Translations under genes and position numbers: made by a program
Source of the DNA: Aerosticca soli
GTDB lineage: Bacteria; Pseudomonadota; Gammaproteobacteria; Xanthomonadales; Rhodanobacteraceae
DNA: 64,000 nucleotides
Reading direction: 5' to 3'
Assembly: GCF_003967035.1 (NCBI RefSeq)
Contig: NZ_AP018560.1
Span: 16,001-80,000, forward strand
Part shown: positions 1 through 9,956 of the stretch, one piece after another
How positions within the stretch are numbered: the stretch's first letter is position 1
How the letters are laid out: each line of letters begins with the position of its first letter
The notes under the pieces: model-generated
Told to the model about the DNA's origin: nothing
The model's database searches: none
What the model saw: only the letters and a program-made list of their open reading frames with translations

Positions 1-290
1 TGGGCCAAGGCGCGGCGGGCCACCAGCGCTTCCTCGTGCGCGGACACCACCATTACCGGCAGCTCCGGATAGTGTCCGCGGATGTGCGCCAGGGCCGAAT
101 AGCCGTGGGCGCCCGGCATGTGCAGATCGAGCAGCAGCAGGTCGGCCTGGGCGTGGCGTTCGAGCAGCGCGAGCAGGGCGCCGATGCTTTCCACGCCGTG
201 CACCTGCGCCTGCGGCAGCGCCTGTTGCACCGCACGCTGCAGGGCGTCGCGGAACAGCGGGTGGTCGTCGGCGATCAGGATCTCGGTCAT
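1..290 (-). CDS. LuxR/NarL-type response regulator, receiver domain only (partial at window edge)
   Basis: Translating from the ATG at 290-288 gives a typical receiver domain. MTEILIADDHPLF carries the acidic pocket (DD), LLLLDLHMPG carries the phospho-acceptor Asp, and VMVVSAH is the beta-4 Ser region. About 96 residues are visible; the output domain lies outside the window. It reads in the same direction as acs and lies downstream of it, with a gap of about 115 bases. In Pseudomonas and Vibrio the LuxR-type regulator CrbR (ErdR) controls acs and lies near it, and the N-terminus here has that style. The CrbR-like assignment is an inference from position and general similarity; the NarL/LuxR output domain is assumed, not seen. 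Confidence 0.8.
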   Translation of the reverse strand, partial: MTEILIADDHPLFRDALQRAVQQALPQAQVHGVESIGALLALLERHAQADLLLLDLHMPGAHGYSALAHIRGHYPELPVMVVSAHEEALVARRALA

Positions 291-405
291 GCGGCCGAAA
301 CTGCCCGAAGCGCCGTGAGCGGCGGGTCGTGGGCGGGCTTCCATGCGCCGTCTGTCCGCCGTGGAAAGCGATCGTGCGGCAGCGGCTGCCGCGTGTCTTC
401 GCCAG

Positions 406-2346
<1,941 letters not shown>

Positions 2347-2430
2347 GGCGATCTCCTGGCGATCCTTTGAGAAAACGCGTCTGCTTCGAGTTTAGCCGCA
2401 GGCTTTGCGGGGCCACGGAAGTGGCGATGA

Positions 2431-2453
2431 TCGACTTTGGTCGAGCATCGACC
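2431..2453. promoter_or_regulatory. Overlapping inverted repeats between acs and the divergent porin gene
   Basis: Two interlocking dyads share the central GGTCGA. TCGAC-TTTG-GTCGA spans 2431-2444 and GGTCGA-GCA-TCGACC spans 2439-2453, both with perfect arms. They lie about 85-90 bases upstream of both start codons in the 184-base divergent gap, the place expected for a shared operator. The binding protein is unknown; the neighbouring LuxR-type regulator is one candidate. No convincing sigma-70 boxes were found. Confidence 0.4.
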
Positions 2454-2530
2454 ATTCGCCAATAGCCGGTCGCGCCGCAGCATGCCCATGCTCGGCCCGC
2501 ATCGGTCTTTTGGGGAAGGGAGGGCAATCG

Positions 2531-3976
2531 ATGGCCATGAACAGGCAAGTGCGCCGACGCAGGCTGCTCGCGATCAGCATCACCTGCGGACTGCTCGGGG
2601 TGTCACTCGCGGCGCCGGCGGCGGTCGACCAGAGCAAGAAAAAGCACGCGGCGACCACCACCCACGAGCAGCAGCTCGAGGCACGGGTCAACCAGCTCGA
2701 ACAGGAACTGGCCGAGCTGAAGGCCATGATCCAGGAACAGAAACAGACGACCGTGCAGGCCAGCCAGACCGCGCAGGCGGCGCAGGCCACCGCCGAGGCG
2801 ACCCAGACCAAGGTTGCCGCGCTGCCGCCGCCCGCCAAGTCGCAGTTCAGTACCGCTCCGGGCGTGTCGGTGGCCTTCCATGGCCTGTTGAGCGCCACCG
2901 CATTCGGCGAAAACCGCCGCTTCGGCTTCGGCAACGGCCAGAATGCCGAGTACCCGATCGCCGGCAAGAGCGGTTCGCTGAGCGGCATCGACGTGCGCAA
3001 CACCCGCTTCTGGTTCGACATGACCGGTCCCCAGCTGGGCGGTGGCTGGAGCGGCGGCGGGCATCTGGAAATGGATTTCTTCGGCGGCTTCAACGGCACC
3101 GGCCCCTATGCCCGCCAGCAGACCACGCCGCGCCTGCGCCAGGCCTACATCGACCTCACCAATCCGGAGAACGGCAGCGTGGTGCGCATCGGCCAGCAAT
3201 GGAACCTGCTGACCCCGCTGGACAACCTGCCGGTATCGCTCGCCCACATCGCCTTTCCACTCGGCTTCTCCACCGGCATTCTCGGCTGGCGCTATGCGGG
3301 CGCGGTATGGATGCAGGATCTCAATCGCGGCGGGGATGGCCCGAAATGGCGGCTGGACGTCGGCGCCTTCGACGGCAACTGGAGCGGCCCGGACAACAAC
3401 ACCGATTTCTTGAGCGCCGGCAACGCGGACTTCCGCCCGCAGATCGAGGCGCGGTTGCACGTGCAGGGCAAGGGCTGGCTGGCCTATGCCGTGGGTCACT
3501 ACGCGACCGTCGACCTGCGCGGCACCCAGGGCACCGCGCCGACGCCGATACGCGACAAGCTCACCAGCACCGCCTTCGAACTCGGTGGCCAGTGGAAGCC
3601 CGGTCCGTGGACATTGAAAGGCCAGGCCTATACCGGCAAGGCGCTGGGCCAGACCTTCGGCGCCCTCTCGCAGTTCGGCGACATCAAGGAGAAGGGCGGC
3701 TTCCTGCAGGTGTCCTACAACTTCACGCCGGTATGGAGCCTCAACGCCACCGCTGCGGTGGTCAAGCCGAACAAGGACGACGTGATCCGGTGGCTGGGCT
3801 ATGGCTCCAATGGTTTCGTCCGCAACCGCCAGGCGGCGCTCAGCCTGCTGTATGACGCGACCAGCTTCGCCTTCGGGCTGGAAGTCATGCACGACAAGCT
3901 CGACACCAACAAGGGTAACGGCGAAGAGACCACCGACGGCAACCAGATCAATCTGAGCGCGCTGTACCGGTTCTGA
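2531..3976 (+). CDS. DcaP-like trimeric outer-membrane porin
   Basis: Predicted outer-membrane channel of 481 residues. It starts at the ATG at 2531 (MAMNRQVRRRR), chosen because GGGAGGG lies just upstream and a signal peptide follows at once (hydrophobic to about residue 30, cleavage near APA-AV). The mature N-terminus has a short coiled coil (LEARVNQLEQELAELKAM), then a linker rich in Ala, Gln and Thr, then beta-strand-rich sequence ending in the aromatic C-terminus LYRF typical of Bam substrates. A coiled coil followed by a barrel is the layout of Acinetobacter DcaP, a dicarboxylate channel. The substrate is not proven here. It is 65 bases upstream of an MHS symporter in the same direction, so the two probably act as outer- and inner-membrane steps of one uptake route. 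Confidence 0.85.
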   Translation: MAMNRQVRRRRLLAISITCGLLGVSLAAPAAVDQSKKKHAATTTHEQQLEARVNQLEQELAELKAMIQEQKQTTVQASQTAQAAQATAEATQTKVAALPPPAKSQFSTAPGVSVAFHGLLSATAFGENRRFGFGNGQNAEYPIAGKSGSLSGIDVRNTRFWFDMTGPQLGGGWSGGGHLEMDFFGGFNGTGPYARQQTTPRLRQAYIDLTNPENGSVVRIGQQWNLLTPLDNLPVSLAHIAFPLGFSTGILGWRYAGAVWMQDLNRGGDGPKWRLDVGAFDGNWSGPDNNTDFLSAGNADFRPQIEARLHVQGKGWLAYAVGHYATVDLRGTQGTAPTPIRDKLTSTAFELGGQWKPGPWTLKGQAYTGKALGQTFGALSQFGDIKEKGGFLQVSYNFTPVWSLNATAAVVKPNKDDVIRWLGYGSNGFVRNRQAALSLLYDATSFAFGLEVMHDKLDTNKGNGEETTDGNQINLSALYRF

Positions 3977-3984
3977 CGGCCCGG

Positions 3985-4013
3985 TGCGCGGCGCCCGATG
4001 GCGGCGCCGCGCA
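3985..4013 (+). repeat. GC-rich hairpin between porin and symporter genes
   Basis: TGCGCGGCGCC and GGCGCCGCGCA form a perfect 11-bp stem with a 7-base loop. No T-run follows, so it is not a standard terminator. It may lower expression of, or protect messages for, the distal symporter gene relative to the porin. Confidence 0.45.
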
Positions 4014-4041
4014 TCGTCATCCAAGCGAAAAGGGGGGAACC

Positions 4042-5700
4042 ATGGCGAATACCGCAAACGCCGCCGGCGCGCCGGCGCTGGACGTCAGTCATCGGCGCGT
4101 GATCCTGGCCTCGAGTCTGGGCACCGTCTTCGAGTGGTACGACTTCTATCTGTACGGGTCGCTCGCCGCCGTCATCGGCAAGCAGTTCTTCTCCGCGCTC
4201 AACGAGGCCAGCCAGATGGTGTTCTCGCTGCTCGCCTTCGCCGCGGGCTTCGCCGTGCGTCCGTTCGGCGCGCTGGTGTTCGGCCGGCTGGGCGACCTGG
4301 TCGGCCGCAAGTACACCTTCCTGATCACCATCCTGATCATGGGCTTTTCCACCTTTCTGGTCGGCGCGTTGCCGGGCTATGCCTCGATCGGCGTGGCCGC
4401 GCCGGTGCTGCTGATCGCGCTGCGCCTGTTGCAGGGCCTGGCGCTCGGCGGCGAATACGGCGGCGCGGCGACCTACGTGGCCGAGCATGCGCCGCCGGGC
4501 AAGCGCGGGCTCTACACCAGCTTCATCCAGATCACCGCCACTTTCGGCCTGTTCCTGTCGCTGCTGGTGATCCTCGGCTGCAAGCTGTGGCTGGGCGCGC
4601 GCTTCGACGTCTGGGGCTGGCGGGTGCCGTTCCTGATCTCGGCGGTGCTGCTGGCGGTATCGGTTTACATCCGCATGCAGCTCAACGAGTCGCCGGTGTT
4701 CCAGCAGATGAAGGCCGAGGGCAAGCATTCGAAGGCGCCGCTGACCGAGGCGTTCCTGCGCTGGGACAACCTCAAGCTGGTGATCCTGGCCTTGCTGGGC
4801 GCCACCGCGGGACAGGCGGTGGTGTGGTATTGCGGGCAGTTCTACGCCATGTATTTCCTGGGCTCGATACTGAAGATCGACGCCACCACCACCCAGCTAC
4901 TGGTCGCCACCGCGCTGCTGGCCGCCACGCCGTTCTTCGTGTTCTTCGGCTGGCTTTCCGATCGTGTCGGCCGCAAGCCGGTGGTGCTGGCCGGCTGCCT
5001 GCTGGCCGCGCTCACCTATTTCCCGATCTTCAAGGGCCTGACCCACTTCGGCAACCCGGCGATCGAAGCCGCCGCCGCCGCCGCGCCGGTGACGGTCAAG
5101 GCCGACCCGGCCTCGTGCAGCCTGCAGATCGACCTTGCCAACACCAAGACGTTCACCAGCTCCTGCGACGTGGCCAAGAGCGTGCTCACCAAGCGCGGCG
5201 TGCCCTATCGCAACGAGGCCGCGCCGGCCGGCACGCTGGCCGTGGTGCGGGTGGGCGAGCACGAGATCACCGCGTTCGAAGGCGGCGGCTTGCCCAAGGC
5301 GGAATTCCAGGCCCGCAGCAAGGCCTTCGCCGACCAGCTCGGTGCCGTGCTCAGCGCCGCCGGTTACCCGGCCAAGGCCGATCCGGCGCGGATCAACTAC
5401 GTCATGGTGTGGTTGCTGCTCACCGTGCTGGTGCTCTACGTGACCATGGTGTACGGCCCGATCGCGGCCTGGCTGGTGGAGATGTTTCCCACCCGCATCC
5501 GCTACACCTCGATGAGCCTGCCCTACCACATCGGCAACGGCTGGTTCGGCGGTTTCCTGCCACCGGTGGCCTTCGCCATCGTCGCCGCCACCGGCAACTT
5601 CTACGCGGGGCTGTGGTATCCGGTGGTGATCGCGCTGATGACCTGCGTGATCGGCGGGCTGTTCGTCCGCGAGACCCGCGACGTGGACATCGTCGGCTGA
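4042..5700 (+). CDS. MFS transporter, metabolite:H+ symporter (MHS) family, with large periplasmic insert
   Basis: Inner-membrane proton symporter of the KgtP/ShiA/ProP type. Family marks are FEWYDFYLYG in TM1, RPFGALVFGRLGDLVGRK (motif A, loop 2-3), LLQGLALGGEYGGAATYVAE in TM4, and the second motif A GWLSDRVGRKP. The 552 residues exceed the usual 430-450 because an insert of about 110 residues (roughly 340-452) lies between TM9 and TM10, on the periplasmic side by topology. It holds two cysteines (Cys359 and Cys375). The start ATG follows AGGGGGGAA. Given the porin upstream and acs beyond it, a carboxylate substrate is plausible but inferred. Confidence 0.88.
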   Translation: MANTANAAGAPALDVSHRRVILASSLGTVFEWYDFYLYGSLAAVIGKQFFSALNEASQMVFSLLAFAAGFAVRPFGALVFGRLGDLVGRKYTFLITILIMGFSTFLVGALPGYASIGVAAPVLLIALRLLQGLALGGEYGGAATYVAEHAPPGKRGLYTSFIQITATFGLFLSLLVILGCKLWLGARFDVWGWRVPFLISAVLLAVSVYIRMQLNESPVFQQMKAEGKHSKAPLTEAFLRWDNLKLVILALLGATAGQAVVWYCGQFYAMYFLGSILKIDATTTQLLVATALLAATPFFVFFGWLSDRVGRKPVVLAGCLLAALTYFPIFKGLTHFGNPAIEAAAAAAPVTVKADPASCSLQIDLANTKTFTSSCDVAKSVLTKRGVPYRNEAAPAGTLAVVRVGEHEITAFEGGGLPKAEFQARSKAFADQLGAVLSAAGYPAKADPARINYVMVWLLLTVLVLYVTMVYGPIAAWLVEMFPTRIRYTSMSLPYHIGNGWFGGFLPPVAFAIVAATGNFYAGLWYPVVIALMTCVIGGLFVRETRDVDIVG

Positions 5701-5716
5701 TCATCCGTTTCCCCGT

Positions 5717-5783
5717 GCGGCGCGTTCCGTGCAGCGTCGCACCGGGATGCGGTGCTGTGCGTGCGGTAGCGGAAACGCGCCGC
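5717..5783 (+). other. Branched stem-loop region downstream of the symporter gene
   Basis: GCGGCGCGTTCCG (5717-5729) pairs with CGGAAACGCGCCGC (5770-5783) except for one bulged base. Inside the loop GCACC and GGTGC (5739-5743 and 5751-5755) form a second small stem. There is no T-run. It may be a structured 3' end of the symporter transcript or an unrecognised RNA element. The rest of 5701-6102 holds only the gene remnant listed next. Confidence 0.35.
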
Positions 5784-5821
5784 GCGGACGACCTACGATC
5801 GCCTTCTGACGGAGTGCGAAC

Positions 5822-6045
5822 GTGTCGTCATCTCTCCCGCAGAATCGCCCATCGTCGCGGCCACTCGCCTGGCCGGCACTGCTGCTCGATCATGTGAAGC
5901 CGGTGCGGGTGCCGCTCTTGATCCTGGCCGTGGCCGGCACCCTGGTACTGGCGGTCGACCAGGTCCGCGAGCTCTTCCTGATGGTGATATGGACCGATCC
6001 CGATGCGGGCCGCTACGGCTGGCTGCTCGCCGGCTGCGCATCCAC
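5822..6045 (+). pseudogene. Remnant of a membrane-protein N-terminus (possible)
   Basis: A GTG at 5822, preceded by GGAG at sensible spacing, opens a frame whose first 75 or so residues look like real protein: a polar start, then a hydrophobic segment (VPLLILAVAGTLVLAV), then DQVRELFLMVIWTDPDAGRYG and a second hydrophobic stretch. After about 6045 the frame continues open but becomes arginine- and proline-rich, as expected of a wrong frame over the next gene. I read this as the 5' piece of a deleted gene. It could also be a short functional membrane peptide with an extended tail overlapping the radical SAM gene. Function unknown. Confidence 0.35.
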
Positions 6046-6102
6046 CGAGCCTTGCCGCGCGTGTCTTGGTTGCTGCGACGGCATCGGCGTAGGCTGGAAA
6101 GC

Positions 6103-7182
6103 ATGTCCGAGATCGAGAAACCCGCCCGGCGCATCAAGGGCCGTGGCGCCGCGTCCTTCACCGTCGGCCGCTTCGAGCGGCGCACCTACCAGGCCGAGGA
6201 CGACGGCTGGCATCACGAGGAAGAAGCCGCGCCGCGCCTGCCTACGCAAGTGCGCGAGGACATCGCGCGCAGTGTCATCAGCCGCAACGATTCGCCCGAC
6301 GTCGGCTTCTCGCAGTCGGTCAATCCGTACAAGGGCTGCGAGCACGGCTGCGTGTACTGCTTCGCGCGGCCGAGCCACGCCTATCTCGATCTCTCGCCGG
6401 GGCTCGACTTCGAGACCAAGCTCTTCGCCAAGACCAACGCCGCCGCGCGGCTGCGCGAGGAGCTGGCCAGGCCCGGTTACCGCTGCAGCCCGATCGCGCT
6501 CGGCATCAACACCGACGCCTATCAGCCGATCGAGCGGCGCTACCGCGTCACCCGGCAATGCCTGGAAGTGTTCGCCGAGACGAACCACCCGGTCAGCTTC
6601 GTCACCAAGAGCGCGCTGATCGAACGCGATCTCGACCTGCTCGCCGAGATGGCGCGGCGCGGCCTGGTCAGCGTGCATTTCTCGGTGACCACGCTCGACA
6701 ACGCGCTCGCCTCGCGCATGGAGCCGCGGGCCAGCGCGCCGCACGCGCGGCTGCGCGCCATCGAGCGCCTGAGCGCGGCCGGCGTGCCGGTCGGCGTGAT
6801 GGTCGCGCCGGTGATCCCGATGATCACCGACCGCGAACTGGAGGCCATCCTGGAAGCCGCTTACGAGCACGGCGCGCGCTCGGCCGGCTACGTGTTGCTG
6901 CGCCTGCCGCACGAGCTCAAGGACATCTGGCGCGAATGGCTCGGCATCCATTTCCCCGACCGCGCCGAGCACGTGATGAGCCTGATCCGGCAGATGCGCG
7001 GCGGCAAGGACTACGACAGCGCCTTCGGCACGCGCATGCGCGGCGAAGGTCCGTTCGCCCAGCTCATCGCGCAGCGCTTCGCCAAGACGGCGCGCCGGCT
7101 CGGCTACGGCGCGCCGCCGGCACTCAACAGCGGTGATTTCATGCCGCCACGCAAGGCCTCGCCGCAGGGCGAGCTGTTTTGA
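6103..7182 (+). CDS. PA0069-type radical SAM protein
   Basis: A 359-residue radical S-adenosylmethionine protein. The cluster motif is CEHGCVYCF (Cys79, Cys83, Cys86; CxxxCxxC), preceded by SVNPYKGC, and the family also shows SHAYLDLSPGLDFE and GINTDAYQPIE. It belongs to the SplB-like group often annotated as PA0069 family (COG1533); its substrate is not established. The ATG at 6103 (MSEIEKPARRIKGRG) is preferred over an earlier in-frame start at 5989 because the extra residues are arginine-rich and overlap the upstream remnant. It is convergent with the ubiB-like gene, with 4 bases between stops. Confidence 0.88.
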   Translation: MSEIEKPARRIKGRGAASFTVGRFERRTYQAEDDGWHHEEEAAPRLPTQVREDIARSVISRNDSPDVGFSQSVNPYKGCEHGCVYCFARPSHAYLDLSPGLDFETKLFAKTNAAARLREELARPGYRCSPIALGINTDAYQPIERRYRVTRQCLEVFAETNHPVSFVTKSALIERDLDLLAEMARRGLVSVHFSVTTLDNALASRMEPRASAPHARLRAIERLSAAGVPVGVMVAPVIPMITDRELEAILEAAYEHGARSAGYVLLRLPHELKDIWREWLGIHFPDRAEHVMSLIRQMRGGKDYDSAFGTRMRGEGPFAQLIAQRFAKTARRLGYGAPPALNSGDFMPPRKASPQGELF

Positions 7183-7186
7183 CTGC

Positions 7187-8875
7187 TCAGTCGGCGTTGC
7201 GGTCTGCCGCGCGTTCGATCTTGCGGTCACGGCGCCAGGCGTTGATCGCCAGGCCCGCGCCGAGCAGCAGGCCGGCGCTGATGAATAGGAAGGACAACGC
7301 CGGCAGGCCGAATACCGTGGGCCCGCCCTGCACGCGGGCAGTGAGCGCCGCGGCGATCACCAGCGCGGCCATGATCACGCCCGCACTGATGCGGTTGGCA
7401 ATCTTCTGCAGGCTTTCCATCATGCGCGATTCCTCGAGCCCGTCGATGCGCACGCGCAGGCGGTTCTCGGCCAGGGTGCGCAAAATCGCGGCGACGTGCT
7501 GCGGCGTGTGGCGTGCCAGTTCCTGCAGGTCCAGCCATTCGCTGGCCAGATTGGAGGGGCTGAGCGTGCCGAGCGCATGCCGGCGCAGCACGTGCTCCAG
7601 ATGCGACTCCACCGCGTCCCGGGTCTTGAGGCCCGGATCGAGCGCGCAGGTCACCGCCTCCAGGTTGAGCAGAGTCTTGCCGAGCAGGCTGAGTTCCGGC
7701 GGCGGACGCAGCCCGCAGGCCGCGCCCACGCGGGTGAGTTCCAGCACCAGGCGTCCCTCGGAAGGATGCTGGTTATCGCGGTCCGTGCCGGCATAGGCGG
7801 CCACCAGCTGCTCGACCTGTCGCCGGTACTGCCCATGGCGGAAGTCTTCGAGCGGCGTCCCCAGCGATTCGCTGATCTCGCCGACCTGGTCGCCGTCACC
7901 GGAAATCGCGCCGAGCAGCAGCTTGAGCAATGCCTGCCGGGTGCGCGGCACCAGCCGCGCGACCATGCCGAGATCAAACAGCGCCAGCCGGTGGTCATCC
8001 ATCAGCAGCACGTTGCCGGGATGCGGGTCGGCATGCACCAAACCGTGCACGAAGACCTGGTCCAGATAGGCGCGCAACAGCTGCAGGGCTTGCTCCTTGA
8101 GCGGATGCTCCAGCCGCCGCAGCGGCGGAATGCGGGTCACCTTGATGCCGTGCACGCGCTGCATGGTCAGCACGCGCGTGGTACTGAGATCCTCCAGCGG
8201 GGCGGGCACGAACAGCAGCGGGTAGTCGCGCAGGTTGCGGGCGAAGCGGCGCAGGTTGTCCGCCTCCTGCTCGAAGTTGAGTTCGCTGGCCAGGCTGTGC
8301 CGCAGCTCGCCGACCAGCTCGGTGAAACCGTAGCGACGGCCGATGTCGGTCATCCGGTCCGCGGCCCCGGCGAGCTGCTCGAGAATGGCCAGATCATCAC
8401 GCAGGGTCTGCGCGATGTGCGGGCGCTGCACCTTGAGCACCACCTCGCGGCCGTCGCGCAAGCGCGCCGCGTGGACCTGTGCCACCGAGCCGGCCGCCAG
8501 CGGCTCGTCGTCGAAATCCGCGAACAGGGTGTTGATGCGCACATCGAGCTCTTCCTCGATGATGCGGCGCACCTCTTCCACCGGCACCGGCGACACCGCA
8601 TCCTGCATGCGCTCGAGCGCCTCGATGTAGGCGGGCGGCACCAGGTCGGGCCGGGTCGACAGCAGCTGGCCCAGCTTGACGAAGGTGGGTCCCAACGCCT
8701 CGAGATCGCGCACGAAGGCTTCGGGCTGGCCCGCCGGCTCGGCCGCGATCGTCTCGTCGGCCAGCAGCGAGGCCTGCGGGTCGAGCTCGAGTCCGCTGAA
8801 CAGCCCGGCCTTGCGGTAACGCAGCAGGAAGGCACCGATTTGCGCGTACCTGGACAGACGGCTGGTTTCGTTCAC
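7187..8875 (-). CDS. ABC1/AarF/UbiB-family atypical kinase-like protein
   Basis: A 562-residue member of the UbiB family, which supports ubiquinone biosynthesis in proteobacteria and has a protein-kinase-like fold. Family marks in order are the KxGQ motif in GPTFVKLGQLLSTRPDL, the alanine-rich nucleotide loop AAGSVAQVHAA, VHGLVHADPHPGNVLL (catalytic loop), and FDLGMV in place of DFG. Two C-terminal membrane segments (roughly residues 505-550) anchor it. The GTG at 8875 is preferred to a TTG six bases upstream because GGAG lies 8 bases before the GTG but only 2 before the TTG. It is not in a ubi operon, so it may be a second paralogue; that cannot be judged from this window. Confidence 0.88.
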   Translation of the reverse strand: MNETSRLSRYAQIGAFLLRYRKAGLFSGLELDPQASLLADETIAAEPAGQPEAFVRDLEALGPTFVKLGQLLSTRPDLVPPAYIEALERMQDAVSPVPVEEVRRIIEEELDVRINTLFADFDDEPLAAGSVAQVHAARLRDGREVVLKVQRPHIAQTLRDDLAILEQLAGAADRMTDIGRRYGFTELVGELRHSLASELNFEQEADNLRRFARNLRDYPLLFVPAPLEDLSTTRVLTMQRVHGIKVTRIPPLRRLEHPLKEQALQLLRAYLDQVFVHGLVHADPHPGNVLLMDDHRLALFDLGMVARLVPRTRQALLKLLLGAISGDGDQVGEISESLGTPLEDFRHGQYRRQVEQLVAAYAGTDRDNQHPSEGRLVLELTRVGAACGLRPPPELSLLGKTLLNLEAVTCALDPGLKTRDAVESHLEHVLRRHALGTLSPSNLASEWLDLQELARHTPQHVAAILRTLAENRLRVRIDGLEESRMMESLQKIANRISAGVIMAALVIAAALTARVQGGPTVFGLPALSFLFISAGLLLGAGLAINAWRRDRKIERAADRNAD

Positions 8876-8973
8876 CTTCAAGTCTCCGCGCTTCGGCGCC
8901 CGGCAGTGATTTTCAAATTGGCAGGGCCTGACCGGGGTCGTGGACAGACCCCGGTCGCCCTGGACAGCGAAGG

Positions 8974-9243
8974 TCAGCCGCTCGAACGGCTCGAGGCCGG
9001 CGCCTGGCCGCCTTCATCGTCCACGCCGCGGGTGTAGACGATCTTCTTGCTGTCGCCTTCGCAGCTGCCGACCACCTTGCCGTCCTTGTCGTCGGCCTGG
9101 TCGGCGGGCACCACTTCCAGGCTGTAATGCGGGATGTTCTTGGCCTTCAGTTTGGCGTCGATCTGCGCCTTCACTTCGTCGCACGAGGCATGGGCGAATA
9201 CGGGCAGCAGGGAGGCCAGGAGCAGCGCGGGCAGTTTGTTCAT
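8974..9243 (-). CDS. DUF1161 family small periplasmic protein
   Basis: An 89-residue secreted protein. A signal peptide (MNKLPALLLASLLPVFAHA) is followed by a mature start SCDEVKAQIDAKLKAKNI and the family core HYSLEVVPADQ and GKVVGSCEGDSKKIVYTRG. Two cysteines in the mature part (in SCDE and GSCEG) could form a disulfide. The ATG at 9243-9241 has GGAGTC upstream. Molecular function of the DUF1161 family is unknown. It is transcribed away from the toxin-antitoxin pair. Confidence 0.85.
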   Translation of the reverse strand: MNKLPALLLASLLPVFAHASCDEVKAQIDAKLKAKNIPHYSLEVVPADQADDKDGKVVGSCEGDSKKIVYTRGVDDEGGQAPASSRSSG

Positions 9244-9442
9244 GACTCGGGACTCCGGCAGTGGGCAGGTGGATGGCACGCTCCGCAGCAGGCCACGCCT
9301 GCGCGTCGGGGCGCCGACCATGTTGCCGGCCGACGGTGGTGCCGATGTGAAGCCCGGAGGGCGTGCGATGACGCCGGCGCAGGCGGCCAGTGAAGCGGGC
9401 CATCGGGAATGGTTTCGTATCCATCCACAGCACCGCCGCGCC

Positions 9443-9471
9443 TTGTGGGGACTGCATGTATGCAGTAAATT
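9443..9471 (+). promoter_or_regulatory. Promoter and palindromic operator of the Xre-RES pair
   Basis: ACTGCATGTATGCAGT (9451-9466) is a 16-base palindrome with perfect 7-bp arms. It lies between a weak -35-like TTGTGG (9443-9448) and a -10-like TAAATT (9466-9471), spacing 17, about 26 bases before the antitoxin ATG. This is the expected site for autorepression by the Xre antitoxin. The remainder of the 253-base divergent gap shows nothing else. Confidence 0.55.
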
Positions 9472-9496
9472 CAAATCTCACTTCACCGAGAGCGTC

Positions 9497-9898
9497 ATGC
9501 CGCACGCCACGCGGGTAGCGATCAAGGACCCCTCCAGCCAGCTCGACGCCCCCGGGTTGCGGGCATTCTTCCGTCTCGCCGAAGCCTGGAAACTGCGCGC
9601 TGCCGAGCAGCGACGCCTGCTCGGGGATCCGCCCGAATCCACCTTCTACAAGTGGAAGCGGCTGCAGCAGGGGCCGCTCAGCCGCGACACCCTGGAGCGC
9701 ATCAGCTACCTGCTCGGCATCTGGAAGGATCTGCAGATTCTGTTTCCCGATCCGGCACAGGCCGACGCCTGGTTGCGCAAGCCCAATCAGGCCAGCCTTT
9801 TCGGCGGCCATTCGGCGCTGGAGCGCATGCTCTCGGGCAACGTGGCCGATCTCTACGTGGTACGCCAGTATCTCGATGCCCAGCGCGGCTGGGGCTGA
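9497..9898 (+). CDS. Xre/MbcA/ParS-type antitoxin
   Basis: A 133-residue antitoxin. The N-terminal half is a helix-turn-helix of the antitoxin Xre-like type (GLRAFFRLAEAWKLRAAEQR, then STFYKWKR). The C-terminal half is the MbcA/ParS toxin-binding domain, recognisable by DAWLRKPNQASLFGGHSALE, ML-SG and RQYLDAQRGWG. Such antitoxins bind the active-site cleft of the RES toxin and repress their own promoter. The ATG at 9497 follows GAG and puts the operator at a normal distance. The toxin gene begins 58 bases after the stop. Confidence 0.9.
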   Translation: MPHATRVAIKDPSSQLDAPGLRAFFRLAEAWKLRAAEQRRLLGDPPESTFYKWKRLQQGPLSRDTLERISYLLGIWKDLQILFPDPAQADAWLRKPNQASLFGGHSALERMLSGNVADLYVVRQYLDAQRGWG

Positions 9899-9956
9899 GC
9901 GCGGCGCATGCACGCCGTCGCGGCCGGCGATACCGGCAGCGCGGATACTTTCCGGC

